A DNA stretch of 64,000 nt. It comes from Legionella taurinensis (GTDB lineage Bacteria > Pseudomonadota > Gammaproteobacteria > Legionellales > Legionellaceae). Positions 1 through 9,284 of this stretch are shown here, piece after piece. Both the position numbers and the translations under genes were made by a program. Under the pieces are notes generated by a model, which did not search any database, was not told the origin of the DNA, and saw nothing but the letters and a program-made list of their open reading frames with translations. The stretch lies in contig NZ_UGOZ01000001.1 in the NCBI RefSeq assembly GCF_900452865.1, positions 1,364,001 to 1,428,000 of the forward strand, written 5' to 3'. Within the stretch, counting starts at the first letter, position 1; the number at the start of each line of letters is the position of its first letter.

Positions 1-335
1 TTAATCACTTTACAAAGGCGTTTCTTGGGCGGTGCGTGCCTGTTAATCACCTGTTGCTGTTGAAACAGCATGTGTTGGCGAAATTATTTCCTTAAGTATC
101 GCTTTAAATTTTTCCAATAATTCTTGAGCAGGCCTGTCTATAACCCAACTCATCAAATGGATGAAGAACAGACCTGATTAAAGCAATTTAAAGGCTATTC
201 TCTCGCATCAGATTCGTCGTTCTGCTCGGATGATACGAGTTATAAAAGAAAAAGCACCACGCGTTACCCAGATTAAAGATGATCTAATCCAAGTCTGGAT
301 AGAGTGGTTTTGAAGAAGTGATGGGGGGTAAGAAG
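1..335. other. Intergenic region with decayed coding fragments
   Basis: No intact gene is visible. On the minus strand, an open stretch of about 36 codons starting MSWVIDRPAQELLEKF ends at a TAA near position 15. On the plus strand, a short frame reading RSARMIRVIKEKAPRVTQ ends in TGA near position 314. Neither has a clear ribosome binding site, and both look like remnants of longer genes. I do not recognise the parent families. Confidence 0.3.
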
Positions 336-1076
336 TCAATTACGAATGTTAAACTTCGCCACAGAAGAAAACTCCGGTAAGTCTTGAGTTATTTTTCTTT
401 TTTTAGCGTCTTGGGAGGCTGCAGTATTCAGGATTCCTAAGCCACTTTGAACTAATAACATGGTGTTTGAAGTCAAATACGCTGTTTCTTTTGCTAACAC
501 GTTCATGTGCAAATCCGCTTTTAGATTTTCAGAAAGCTCGAATGTTATACTTTTTGATTGGAATTTCCGAAAATTGCCATCAAAAATGTCACGACACGAT
601 CTAACTTTTAAATCCAGGATAAGATAATCGGAGGGCTCGTCTTTGAGTTGCGCCAGCCGTTGATCATCGTCCATTTTAAACCAATCTGCTAATTCATCCT
701 TCTCTTTATAGGGAGGGTAAAAGCCAAATTTATTATACAATGGCAGTGAATCGGCGGTGTAGCTAACTGACATCGTCGATTCACCCGTATTCAAAAACAC
801 TCTCAATGCATGCAGTACCAGCAAATTTCCAATCCCGCGGTTCCGGTATTCGTTATGCACATACAAAGCGAAAAGAGTTGAAGAGGAATCACTATCACTG
901 ATTAATCTAAGTTCAACATAACCTGCCAACTTAGTATTGTCCCGCAAAACGAGCATCAGATCGCAGCGATTGCTTTCCCGATATCGTAACTTGCCTCGCA
1001 TATCGAATAATTTGGCAGTGTCTTTCGGCAAAACTTCATCCTCAAGATAGATTTCAGCCATTGCACTCTCTTTCAT
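336..1076 (-). CDS. GNAT-type N-acetyltransferase, N terminus uncertain
   Basis: Predicted acetyl-CoA-dependent N-acetyltransferase; substrate unknown. The fold is shown by the central segment FALYVHNEYRNRGIGNLLV, which has the R/Q-x-x-G-x-G/A acetyl-CoA loop (RNRGIG), followed by a Tyr-containing strand near LPLYNKFGFYPP. The last 100 residues have no recognised match. The frame stays open for about 120 bp upstream of this ATG, back to a stop near 1218, without another usable start. An ATG at 1240 in a different frame reads MKKALQFNGEVM, so a 5' frameshift may have shortened the gene. The flanking DNA looks degenerate, so the gene may itself be decaying. Confidence 0.6.
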   Translation of the reverse strand: MKESAMAEIYLEDEVLPKDTAKLFDMRGKLRYRESNRCDLMLVLRDNTKLAGYVELRLISDSDSSSTLFALYVHNEYRNRGIGNLLVLHALRVFLNTGESTMSVSYTADSLPLYNKFGFYPPYKEKDELADWFKMDDDQRLAQLKDEPSDYLILDLKVRSCRDIFDGNFRKFQSKSITFELSENLKADLHMNVLAKETAYLTSNTMLLVQSGLGILNTAASQDAKKRKITQDLPEFSSVAKFNIRN

Positions 1077-1987
1077 GACCGACTCAAGAAAATCAGGAAA
1101 ATCTTCCTTACACGCATAATCTAAAACATAGATGGACGATGCTTCAGAAGTAATTTCAGATTTCGAGTCCTTTGCAAAGAGAGACGCTTGACTAGGGTCC
1201 GAATCATGACTTCTCCATTAAACTGCAGTGCTTTTTTCATGATTGACTTTTACAACTGAGGACTACTATTTATCATTTGGATGCAAATGGTTTCATTCTA
1301 ATCAAATTAATTTCATACTGGGCTAAAATAGTACATCAACTGGATTAAGGAAATATTAGCAATCTCGATTCTTGACTGAGTTTTCCGCGGCTAACGCACG
1401 ACTTCACTCACATTTGCAGAACAAGATCTAAAGAAGATAAGAAGAAAAAACTTAAAAAACGGATCCCTACTGATAGCGATTTGAAAGAATTTTAAAAATG
1501 CCTGGAATCCCCTCTCAAGCGATTTACGAACACAGTGTCTTGTGCAAAGGATTACCCTTTGGAGTCAAACGTCCAGAGGATTCCAAATAATACGACACAG
1601 GAACTCATGGGATTGGTGGCCCTGGTAGGGATGGACGGCGCCGATGGATCGGCTTTGAAACGGTCCTTCTACGTACAAAATCATCTCTCTCATTGAGAGC
1701 GCAGGCTGAGGGTGATAGTTGCACAGGTGGAGATCAAGCGGCGTTACCGATGACATGGGTTTCGGCGTAAGAGAACCCCGTGTTTTTATTAACTTGGCTT
1801 TCCGCCTCGGTTTGCCATAATACTCGTCTGGGGTAAGGGAATAGACACCCTCTTTCTATTGAGTACTGGTTAATTTTAAAACTAAAGCACGGTACACTAC
1901 CTACTTCATAAGGACTTTATTTATAATACCATGCCGTTCATGATGAGATTCTGTAGCCATTTCATTAATCACTGGGAGTAGCCCTGA
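1077..1987. other. Long intergenic region, no intact gene recognised
   Basis: About 900 bp between the GNAT gene and the helicase gene. The first 140 bp carry the upstream-open frame of the GNAT gene. The rest is AT-rich with frequent stops; a 63-codon minus-strand frame at 1565-1756 has no ribosome binding site or recognisable motif. A promoter for the downstream gene may lie in the AT-rich stretch 1870-1960, but I cannot fix its boxes. Confidence 0.4.
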
Positions 1988-4900
1988 ATGTATCTTGAAT
2001 CGAGTCAAATGGTATTTTCACCGTCCGATCTCACTCAGTTTATGGATAGTCCTTTTGCCTCCTGGATGGAACATCTGGCCATAAAACACCCTGATTTACT
2101 ACCGGCGCCTGATGAAGGCGACCCTTTGCTCAGTGTTTTGCGTGACAAAGGAAATCAACACGAATTAGAGCTATTAGCGGATTTTAAGGCTAAAGGATTA
2201 ACCATTGCCACTCTACACGGTCGGCATGACGCTTATCAAGCAACCCTTGAGGCGATGAAAAACGGCGTGGATGTGATTTATCAGGCTCATTTGCAAGGGT
2301 TACCGTTCAGAGGACATGCTGATTTTTTGATCAAAATTGAAGGTAAAAGCCGTTTTGGGAATTATTGCTATGAAATCTGGGATACCAAATTAGCGAAGTC
2401 TGTTAAACCGCATTTCCTGGTGCAGTTATGTTGCTATGCTGAGATGCTTGAGGCAATGCAGCAGGCCAGGGCTGACTACCTGACTGCCGTGTTGGGCAAT
2501 AAAGAGCAAATCCGGTTCAGGATTACTGATTATTTTTACTTCTACCAGAACCTTAAATGTCACTTTTTATCCGCGCATCAGGCATTTGAGCCCACTCAAT
2601 GCCCGGATCCGGCTTCCTCAAGGAATTGGGGGCGATGGAGTACCCATGCGCAACACCTGCTGTTAAAAGCAGATCATTTGATTCAGGTGGCGACCATTAC
2701 GTCAGCACAAATCAAAAAATTGCATGATGCAGGCATCACAACCATGACGGCATTAGCCGAAGCCAGAGTCAGTGGTGTCAAAGGCATAAAACCGGAACCG
2801 TTTGCACGATTACAGGAGCAGGCCAGAATCCAAAAGGAGAGCATTGGCAAAGAAAGACCGGTCTACCGGTTGATCGCTCATGCCGCGGGAAAAAAGCAAG
2901 GCTTGGCGCTTCTGCCGCCGCACTCCAACAAGGACATTTTTTTTGATATCGAAGGGTTCCCGCTGGAAGACGGCGGCCTGGAGTACCTGTGGGGTGCTGC
3001 TTATTTTGATGACAATAATCAGCGTCAATACAAGGATTTCTGGGCGCACGACAGCGAGCAGGAAAAAGACTGTTTCAAAGCCTTTATTGAATGGACGTAT
3101 CAACGATGGCTTCAGGATCCGTCCATGCACATTTACCATTATGCCAGCTATGAAATCACGGCCTGCCGTAAACTGATGAGCAGGTATGGCGTATGCGAAT
3201 ATGAAGTGGACCAGCTGCTGCGCAATGACGTCTTTGTTGATTTATATAAGGTCGTAAAAACCGCCTTATTGGTGGGCGAGCCCCGTTATTCCATTAAAAA
3301 CATTGAGCATTTATACCGCAGCAAACGAAACACCGAGGTAGGTTCTGGAACGGATTCTGTCGTGGTGTACCAACAGTGGCTTGAAAATCCGGATGGTGAT
3401 ACCTGGCAATCCTCCAAGGCATTGAATGATATTCGTTTGTACAATATTGATGATTGTTATTCCACTCAGGAACTGGTGAGTTGGCTGAGAGACAGGCAAG
3501 AATCCAGCGGCATTGCCTTTTGTGGCAAAAAAGAACCCGTTGAGCCGGACATTAAAGAAATGAACGAGGGTATTGAACTTCGCGAACAGTTACTGGTACA
3601 AGCGCTGCAATTAAAAGCGCAGGGAAATGAACAATCCGCCAGACTTTATTCGGTCATGGCCTGGTCCATTGAATTTCATCGACGCGAATCCAAGCCGGTG
3701 TTTTGGCGACTGTTCGACCGATTAGGTTTAAGCGAAGAGGAATTGTTCGACGACATGGATTGCCTTGCTTATTGCCGGCGAACTGAAAAGCCGGCTTACA
3801 AACCCAGCCCTAAAGCGCGTCATTTCGTTTATGAGTATTCATTTGATCCGGCCCAGGAATTCAAGGGTAGCCTGGATAATTATTTTTTGTTAGGCCATGA
3901 AACCCCCGAGGGTCACAACATCAAAGCAGCCTGCTATCCGGAAGGAAGTGATTTGGAGCAAGGGATTATCGCGCTGAAATTAAAGGAGGAGCCGGATGGC
4001 CCAATCACCTTAATCCCCGATGAGCATGTTAATCCTAAGCCCATACCGCAAGCCATTGCAAAACAGGCGCGAAAGTTTGCGAAAGGGGAGCTAGGGCAAA
4101 CGGCCATCATTGATTTTCTGAGTCAATCCATCCCTCGAATCAAGGGGCATGTCGCCGGCCAGCCCATCGCTCCCAGTCCTGATCCCAATCAGCGGTTGAA
4201 TGAAATGATTAGCGCTGTGCGTAATCTCAATAACAGTTATCTGACCATCCAGGGACCACCCGGGGCTGGTAAAACCTATACGGGCAAGCATTTAATTGCG
4301 GAGTTAATTAAAAACGGCAAGAAAATAGGCATTTCGTCGAATAGCCATAAAGCGGTCAATCATTTATTAATCAGCACGGCCGACTATTGCCGCAAAGAAG
4401 GCATTAACGGTCATTTTGCCTGTACCCGTAATACGGATTCAGCCCTGGAGGATTTAAAGATCAGCGTGATTGACAATAAAGCGATTGCCGGTTTTTTACA
4501 AGCAGGCTGTGTGGTCGGAACCACCGCCTGGGGTTTTTCCAGAGACGATTTGGAAAATGCCTTTGATTATCTGTTTATTGATGAGGCAGGGCAGGTGAGC
4601 GTCGCTAATTTGATTGCCATGAGCCAATCGACATCGAACATTATCCTGATGGGGGATCAGATGCAATTGGGGCAGCCTTCGCAGGGAAGTCACCCCGAGG
4701 ACAGCGGCTTATCGATTTTGGATTATCTGCTGCACTCCACACCCACCATCCCGGATTCCATGGGGGTATTTTTGGGAACCACTTACCGTATGCACTCGGC
4801 CGTCAATCAGTTTATCAGTGAGGGTGTCTACGAAGGCAAGCTTAAAACGGCTCCTGAAAATGATGAGCAATGGATAAGCATCCCTGCCGGGTATCATGGG

Positions 4901-5389
4901 CTTTTAAACAAAACCGCTGGAATAATCCCTGTCCCGGTGAAACATGAAGGCAACACACAAGGCAGTGATGAAGAAGTGGAGCACATCGTCGTCTTGACGA
5001 ATGAATTACTGGGGCGGACATTTCATGCTAAAAAAGGTGAAAAAAGACTAATGGGTTGGAATGATATCCTTTTTGTTGCTCCCTATAATTATCAGGTCAA
5101 TAAGCTTAAAACAGCGTTGGGGGCTAACGCCAGGGTTGGGAGTGTGGATAAATTCCAGGGACAGGAAGCCCCGGTTGTCTTCTTAAGCATGTGCGCAAGC
5201 AGTGCCAATGAGTCGCCTCGGGGGTTTAATTTTCTTTTCGACAAGAATCGCATGAATGTGGCGATATCGAGAGCACAATGCCTGGCAATCGTTGTTTATT
5301 CGCCGGCTTTGTTGAATTCTTTGCCGGGGACTATCGAACAAATCGCCCGGATGAATTTGTTTTGTCAATTGGTGAAGAAAGGCGCATAA
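1988..5389 (+). CDS. TM0106-type RecB-like nuclease fused to SF1 (DNA2/UPF1-like) helicase
   Basis: Predicted DNA nuclease-helicase of 1133 residues. The N-terminal 450 residues match the layout of TM0106 RecB-like nucleases: an EIWDTKLAK segment (PD-(D/E)xK-like) near residue 133, and a DIEGFPLEDGGLEYLWG RNase H-like segment near 320. The C-terminal 400 residues are an SF1 ATPase: Walker A GPPGAGKTYTGK near 755, motif II FIDEAGQVS near 862, motif V near VDKFQGQEAPVV, and motif VI in MNVAISRAQ. The ATG at 1988 follows GGGAG with about 9 nt spacing. It stands alone, with no Cas or restriction partner beside it, so a DNA repair or general nucleic-acid role is an inference. Confidence 0.88.
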   Translation: MYLESSQMVFSPSDLTQFMDSPFASWMEHLAIKHPDLLPAPDEGDPLLSVLRDKGNQHELELLADFKAKGLTIATLHGRHDAYQATLEAMKNGVDVIYQAHLQGLPFRGHADFLIKIEGKSRFGNYCYEIWDTKLAKSVKPHFLVQLCCYAEMLEAMQQARADYLTAVLGNKEQIRFRITDYFYFYQNLKCHFLSAHQAFEPTQCPDPASSRNWGRWSTHAQHLLLKADHLIQVATITSAQIKKLHDAGITTMTALAEARVSGVKGIKPEPFARLQEQARIQKESIGKERPVYRLIAHAAGKKQGLALLPPHSNKDIFFDIEGFPLEDGGLEYLWGAAYFDDNNQRQYKDFWAHDSEQEKDCFKAFIEWTYQRWLQDPSMHIYHYASYEITACRKLMSRYGVCEYEVDQLLRNDVFVDLYKVVKTALLVGEPRYSIKNIEHLYRSKRNTEVGSGTDSVVVYQQWLENPDGDTWQSSKALNDIRLYNIDDCYSTQELVSWLRDRQESSGIAFCGKKEPVEPDIKEMNEGIELREQLLVQALQLKAQGNEQSARLYSVMAWSIEFHRRESKPVFWRLFDRLGLSEEELFDDMDCLAYCRRTEKPAYKPSPKARHFVYEYSFDPAQEFKGSLDNYFLLGHETPEGHNIKAACYPEGSDLEQGIIALKLKEEPDGPITLIPDEHVNPKPIPQAIAKQARKFAKGELGQTAIIDFLSQSIPRIKGHVAGQPIAPSPDPNQRLNEMISAVRNLNNSYLTIQGPPGAGKTYTGKHLIAELIKNGKKIGISSNSHKAVNHLLISTADYCRKEGINGHFACTRNTDSALEDLKISVIDNKAIAGFLQAGCVVGTTAWGFSRDDLENAFDYLFIDEAGQVSVANLIAMSQSTSNIILMGDQMQLGQPSQGSHPEDSGLSILDYLLHSTPTIPDSMGVFLGTTYRMHSAVNQFISEGVYEGKLKTAPENDEQWISIPAGYHGLLNKTAGIIPVPVKHEGNTQGSDEEVEHIVVLTNELLGRTFHAKKGEKRLMGWNDILFVAPYNYQVNKLKTALGANARVGSVDKFQGQEAPVVFLSMCASSANESPRGFNFLFDKNRMNVAISRAQCLAIVVYSPALLNSLPGTIEQIARMNLFCQLVKKGA

Positions 5390-5501
5390 CCCAGCATGTA
5401 GAATACGCATCAGGCCCGCCATCCAGGGGCTGTTTGAGTGGTCGGCTATTGAATCGGAACATTGAAGGCATGGAACGATGATTCCTTCTAAATAAAGAAG
5501 A

Positions 5502-6038
5502 TTACCCCCTCTTGATACGATACAAAACATGCCTCGATAGCCGATGCGCCCCTGCCAACCCAGGATGAGCAAAAGAGCCGTCCATGTCCTGCACCATACC
5601 TATTTTTGCCATCACTTTTCGCGAGCGCGCATTATCGGGTACTGTGAAGGCGACGATTTCATGGAGGCCCAGTTGCTTAAATGCGTAATCAAGGCAGGCC
5701 AAGGCTCCTTCCGGCGCATAGCCATGACCCCAATATTGCGAGCCCAAACGCCAACCAATTTCTACCGCGGGGGAAAAGGGTGTGGGTTTATCAAAATAAT
5801 TAAGACCGATAAAGCCGATAAGCTCCCCGGTTTGTTGTAATTCAGCGGCCCACAGCATGTAGTTGCGATTTTCTAACTGTTCGTTTTGATACTGCATGAA
5901 ATGGTTTATTTGTTCCCGAGACATAGGTCCCGGCAAAAATTCAAGCACCTTCTTATCCTGATTGATGTCAAAGAATGGTTTGCTGTCCTTTTGATGCCAC
6001 GGTCTTAAAAATAAATGGCTGGTGGTGATAGTGAGCAT
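5502..6038 (-). CDS. RimJ/RimL-type GNAT acetyltransferase
   Basis: Predicted protein or small-molecule N-acetyltransferase of 178 residues. It starts LTITTSHLFLRPW, typical of the RimJ/RimL branch, and carries the acetyl-CoA loop as YWGHGYAPEGAL with the C-terminal NARSRKVMAKIGM helix. I chose the ATG at 6038 because AGGAAAACAC stands just upstream; longer readings back to 6065 would overlap the preceding gene. It lies 8 nt after the stop of a second GNAT gene on the same strand, so the two are probably co-transcribed. Substrate unknown. Confidence 0.85.
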   Translation of the reverse strand: MLTITTSHLFLRPWHQKDSKPFFDINQDKKVLEFLPGPMSREQINHFMQYQNEQLENRNYMLWAAELQQTGELIGFIGLNYFDKPTPFSPAVEIGWRLGSQYWGHGYAPEGALACLDYAFKQLGLHEIVAFTVPDNARSRKVMAKIGMVQDMDGSFAHPGLAGAHRLSRHVLYRIKRG

Positions 6039-6046
6039 GTGTTTTC

Positions 6047-6577
6047 CTATTGATTGGCTAACCAATCCTCAAGGGTGAGCGCAAAACGAAAATGATCCTG
6101 CCAGAGGCCATTGATTTTTAAATGGCGGGGTGAAAACCCTTCTTTTAAAAAACCGTTTTTCGTCGCCAGTTGGATGGATGCGGTATTTAATGGTTGGATA
6201 TTGGCTTCAATGCGATGAAGATCAAGGGTCGTGAATACCCGTTGAAGTACGAGTTTCAATGCCTGACTCATGAAGCCCTTTCCTGCGTAGTCCACTGAGG
6301 CATAATAACCTAAGTAAGCGCTTTTAAATACGCCGCGCACGATGTGACTGATGTTAAAAACACCGATCATTTGTCGTTGGTCTTCGTCCCAGGCGAGGTA
6401 GTACTGCTCACTGTCTTGTTGGCTCTTCTGCAGATAAGTGTGGAATGCTTCCGTGGTACAGGGCGCGGAGATAAACGGAAAATGAAAGTCACGGCTCTTG
6501 TTCATGGTAGCAAGAAATACGGTTTCATCCTGAGCGGAAGGTTCGCGGAGGGTAATCATGTCAATTGGGTAGGTCAT
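6047..6577 (-). CDS. RimJ/RimL-type GNAT acetyltransferase
   Basis: Second member of a two-gene GNAT pair (176 residues). It shows the RimJ pattern MITLREPSAQDE at the start, the acetyl-CoA loop in VDYAGKGFMSQAL, and the closing NTASIQLATKNGF helix. Sequence similarity to its downstream partner is limited to the family motifs, so this is not a recent duplication. Start uncertain: the ATG at 6577 has no clear ribosome binding site and an ATG six codons inside is possible. Likely an acetyltransferase of an amine or protein N terminus; the substrate cannot be inferred. Confidence 0.85.
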   Translation of the reverse strand: MTYPIDMITLREPSAQDETVFLATMNKSRDFHFPFISAPCTTEAFHTYLQKSQQDSEQYYLAWDEDQRQMIGVFNISHIVRGVFKSAYLGYYASVDYAGKGFMSQALKLVLQRVFTTLDLHRIEANIQPLNTASIQLATKNGFLKEGFSPRHLKINGLWQDHFRFALTLEDWLANQ

Positions 6578-6703
6578 TTACGTTGTCGCTAGTTTAGCAT
6601 GTTGTTTTGCCTCTTATTAAGGTAAGCTGGATAGCCGCAAGGCCCAATGGGTTTAAAGGGATGGTATTGGATGATGAATTGCCAGGAATGACAAGGAAAA
6701 CAC

Positions 6704-7165
6704 ATGACTGAATTTCCAAATGAAGTGTTATTGAACACCTTAAGATTTACTTCTTATCGAGAAAAACTGAGGTTTTCATTTGCAAGCTGGCAATCCAATG
6801 AGTTAGTTAAAGAGCACAGCGAGGAATTGTCAGTATTAAAGCAACTGTTTAATCCTGCCGGCTATTCTTTTGGTGGGTTTAGCCTTGTTTTAGAAAGAGT
6901 CCTGCCTTTTGATGTGATCAAATTTCATTTGATTAAGGGCGAAAATGGCACATCAACCACCCTGAGCAAAAGCGATTTGCCCCTCATTGTTAAATTAATT
7001 GCTAATCAGGATGAACAAGGCTTAATTAAGCAATTTGATAATTTTCTCGATGGACACATTAAAAAATCGTTTGAGCAGAAAACCATTATTAGAGAAGGGT
7101 GGGAAGACAGCAACCTCCCTGAAATTGATTTCAGCGCATATTCCCTGGAGACTTTAAAGCCTTAA
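6704..7165 (+). CDS. Small protein with N-terminal F-box-like motif
   Basis: A 153-residue protein with no signal peptide or membrane segment. Residues 3-35 read FPNEVLLNTLRF, then TSYREKLRFSFASW. This follows the F-box pattern (LPxEvLxxILxfLxxxDLLRxSxxSxxW) closely over about 33 residues. The remainder resembles no family I know. F-boxes bind SKP1 of eukaryotic SCF ubiquitin ligases and are rare in bacteria outside host-adapted genera; Legionella effectors such as AnkB and LegU1 use them. The start at 6704 follows AGGAAAACAC. It is a monocistronic gene between the GNAT pair and dinB. An effector role is an inference; no substrate-binding domain is evident. Confidence 0.6.
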   Translation: MTEFPNEVLLNTLRFTSYREKLRFSFASWQSNELVKEHSEELSVLKQLFNPAGYSFGGFSLVLERVLPFDVIKFHLIKGENGTSTTLSKSDLPLIVKLIANQDEQGLIKQFDNFLDGHIKKSFEQKTIIREGWEDSNLPEIDFSAYSLETLKP

Positions 7166-7240
7166 TGGTAAGCCGGTTGGTTATAGGGGATTGATCATTA
7201 AATCCGCCGCCGAAATGTCCTTGATAGTCACTCGAAAACA

Positions 7241-8308
7241 TCATAAATCCAGTAATGGCAACTGTATTGCTTCACGCTCAGGCTCCTGTTTCAATCGAAT
7301 CCCGACACCCAGCAGGCGAACGGGCAGGTTGTGTCTGGCAAAGCCCTCGCGAATTAATTGGCTTAAAATACCCGCATCAATTTGAGGACTGACCCGTTCG
7401 ACGGTGGTCTGATGAAAATCATTGAATTTCAATTTGACAAATAAATGATGAATAGCGATTAGGCTGCCCGCACGCTGGATGCGATTTTCAAGGCGGGTAA
7501 TTAAGTCGGGCAGTGCGGCGACGCAGGCTTCGCTGTCCGGCAAATCGCTTGGGTAGGTTTCTTCAACGCTCAATGACTTGCGGATGCGTTCAGGATTAAC
7601 TGCACGCTCGTCAATGCCTCGTGCCAATTCATAAAGCCGCTGCCCCAGGGTACCAAATTTGGCTGACAGGAATTCGACGGGGTATAGTTGCAAATCAGCA
7701 CAGGTTTTTATCTGAAGGGCATTAAGTTTCGCCTCCATTTTGGGACCTACACCAAATAAACTGCGAACCGGCAGATCAAGAATAAAGGTGCTCACGTCCT
7801 CGGGGCGAATCACCATTTGGCCATTGGGTTTATTCCATTCACTGGCAATTTTGGCAAGGCTTTTATTGGGTGCAATGCCGGCGCTGGCTGTTAATTGCCG
7901 TGTTTCATAAATGCGTTGCCGTATTTCTTGGGCAATCCAGGTGGCGCTGCCCTGACAGCGGGTCGACTGCGTGACATCGAGGTAGGCTTCATCCAGAGAC
8001 AAGGGCTCGATGAGTTCGGTGTATTCCGCAAACAGGGCCCTTAAGTATTGGCTTTCCCGTTGATAAACCTCCATACGGACAGGACGCAGTATTAATTGAG
8101 GGCAGCGTTTCAGCGCCTGAGCAGTCGGCATGGCCGAGCGCACGCCGAATTCGCGGGCGGCGTAATTGCAGGTGGCTATAACGCCGCGACGTTTTACATC
8201 GCCTCCCACGGCGATGGGTTTATCAGCGAGTTCCGGAAAGTCACGCATTTCAATGGCGGCATAAAAACAGTCCATGTCAATGTGGATAATTTTTCGTATT
8301 GGATTCAT
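7241..8308 (-). CDS. dinB: DNA polymerase IV (Y-family translesion polymerase)
   Basis: Error-prone polymerase that bypasses DNA lesions. Residues 7-13 read IHIDMDC, the first catalytic Asp motif of Y-family polymerases. The second motif is SLDEAYLDVT near residue 103, with SAGIAPNKSLAKIAS after it, then the thumb helix-hairpin-helix region and a little-finger domain. The C terminus QLPLLDL is a probable beta-clamp binding peptide. I start at the ATG at 8308 (MNPIRKIIHIDMD); the TTG at 8323 would add five residues not typical of the family. Length 355 residues is normal. No LexA box could be identified. Confidence 0.96.
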   Translation of the reverse strand: MNPIRKIIHIDMDCFYAAIEMRDFPELADKPIAVGGDVKRRGVIATCNYAAREFGVRSAMPTAQALKRCPQLILRPVRMEVYQRESQYLRALFAEYTELIEPLSLDEAYLDVTQSTRCQGSATWIAQEIRQRIYETRQLTASAGIAPNKSLAKIASEWNKPNGQMVIRPEDVSTFILDLPVRSLFGVGPKMEAKLNALQIKTCADLQLYPVEFLSAKFGTLGQRLYELARGIDERAVNPERIRKSLSVEETYPSDLPDSEACVAALPDLITRLENRIQRAGSLIAIHHLFVKLKFNDFHQTTVERVSPQIDAGILSQLIREGFARHNLPVRLLGVGIRLKQEPEREAIQLPLLDL

Positions 8309-8513
8309 GGGTGAAAGACTCAATCAACGATGCCCATTTTACATTAAATCGTTGCTAAAAAGGTCATGGCCAGAGGCAGAAACATCACTTTAAACAGCCT
8401 GCCACGAACCCAATGTTTCGTTATTGAAACACTGAACCGAGTGTCGTAAGCACCTGACTCAGGACGTCAATCCGGATAAGATTTCTCAAGTTCTGGATTG
8501 AGAAATAACCCGG

Positions 8514-8672
8514 TTAGCGACGATGAAACCGACTAACGAAATCTGTCAATCGTCGATTGATATCATCAGCATCAATCATCTCGCGCGGATTGCGATTACC
8601 CCCGGCAACGTTTTCCAGTGTTTGTTTGGATATTTTTCGGATGGATTTTTTCTCTTGATGACGATTTTTCAT
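8514..8672 (-). CDS. 52-residue peptide with double-glycine leader-like motif
   Basis: Small gene with a good ribosome binding site (GAGG, 7 nt before ATG at 8672). The product is 52 residues: a basic N-terminal half ending KQTLENVAGG, then a 27-residue charged tail NRNPREMIDADDINRRLTDF and seven more residues. The E-N-V-A-G-G segment looks like the double-glycine cleavage site of leader peptides processed by C39 peptidase transporters. The tail has no Cys, Ser-rich or hydrophobic stretch, so it does not resemble a classical class II bacteriocin. No transporter or modifying enzyme is nearby. It could equally be an unrelated small protein. Confidence 0.5.
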   Translation of the reverse strand: MKNRHQEKKSIRKISKQTLENVAGGNRNPREMIDADDINRRLTDFVSRFHRR

Positions 8673-8741
8673 GATAAACCTCATAATGCAGATACAATTC
8701 AATTATAGTCCAGGCGATTGAAACACGGGGCAGGGTGAAAA

Positions 8742-9146
8742 TTACTGATCGGACGAAGGTTTTTGCCGTAATTGCTTAATCTGGCTTTGCTTTGCTTTTT
8801 CTTGAAGCATCCGTTGTTTCGCCCGCCGGGAACGCCGCTGTTTCTGGCGTCTTAATTTTTCAATCACCTGCTGGGCTTTGGATTTTTCCTCACTGAACAA
8901 GGTGTGCATTTTTTCGCAGAGGCGCAAGCGTGCAAAATAGCGATTGTCTTCACGGTAGCGTGAGTCCTGGCATTTTATTTCAAATCCTGTGGGCAGGTGT
9001 TTAAGATAAACAGTCGACGCTGTTTTATGCAGTTTCTGGCCGCCTTTTCCGCTGCCAATGATGAATTTTTCCACAAGATGCGCCTCGTCAATCTCAAGTT
9101 GGGCCATGCGTGCTTTCAGGCTCTCCCATTTGTCTTTGCTTATCAT
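8742..9146 (-). CDS. Release-factor-like protein with GGQ motif
   Basis: A 134-residue protein of the short class-I release-factor-like group (relatives of ArfB and mitochondrial MTRFR), which hydrolyse peptidyl-tRNA on ribosomes. It has GSGKGGQKLHKTAS near residue 32, with the catalytic GGQ, followed by the CQDSRYREDNR segment. The C terminus is a long basic tail (EKLRRQKQRRSRRAKQR), which in ArfB inserts into the mRNA channel. It lacks the codon-recognition domains of RF1/RF2. The KLHKT variant after GGQ suggests the MTRFR-like branch. Likely role: ribosome rescue. Confidence 0.85.
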   Translation of the reverse strand: MISKDKWESLKARMAQLEIDEAHLVEKFIIGSGKGGQKLHKTASTVYLKHLPTGFEIKCQDSRYREDNRYFARLRLCEKMHTLFSEEKSKAQQVIEKLRRQKQRRSRRAKQRMLQEKAKQSQIKQLRQKPSSDQ

Positions 9147-9284
9147 TGCTAACCCACTGTGGACGATTGTTGACAGTATAGCAAAGACAGAATTGCATGC
9201 GTTATCAGGATCTTAACCCGCCTCGGGTTGAATACTGGGGTTGGTTTCCTATAATTTGATCAAATAATGGACTAAGGACACATC

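Noticed and set aside
2810-3176. Open frames on both strands inside the helicase gene
   Set aside because: They lie fully within the 1133-codon gene, have no ribosome binding site and no recognisable motif.
1988-5389. CRISPR-associated or restriction system around the RecB-like nuclease/helicase
   Set aside because: No repeats, cas genes, methylase or partner defence gene lie nearby; the flanking genes are acetyltransferases.
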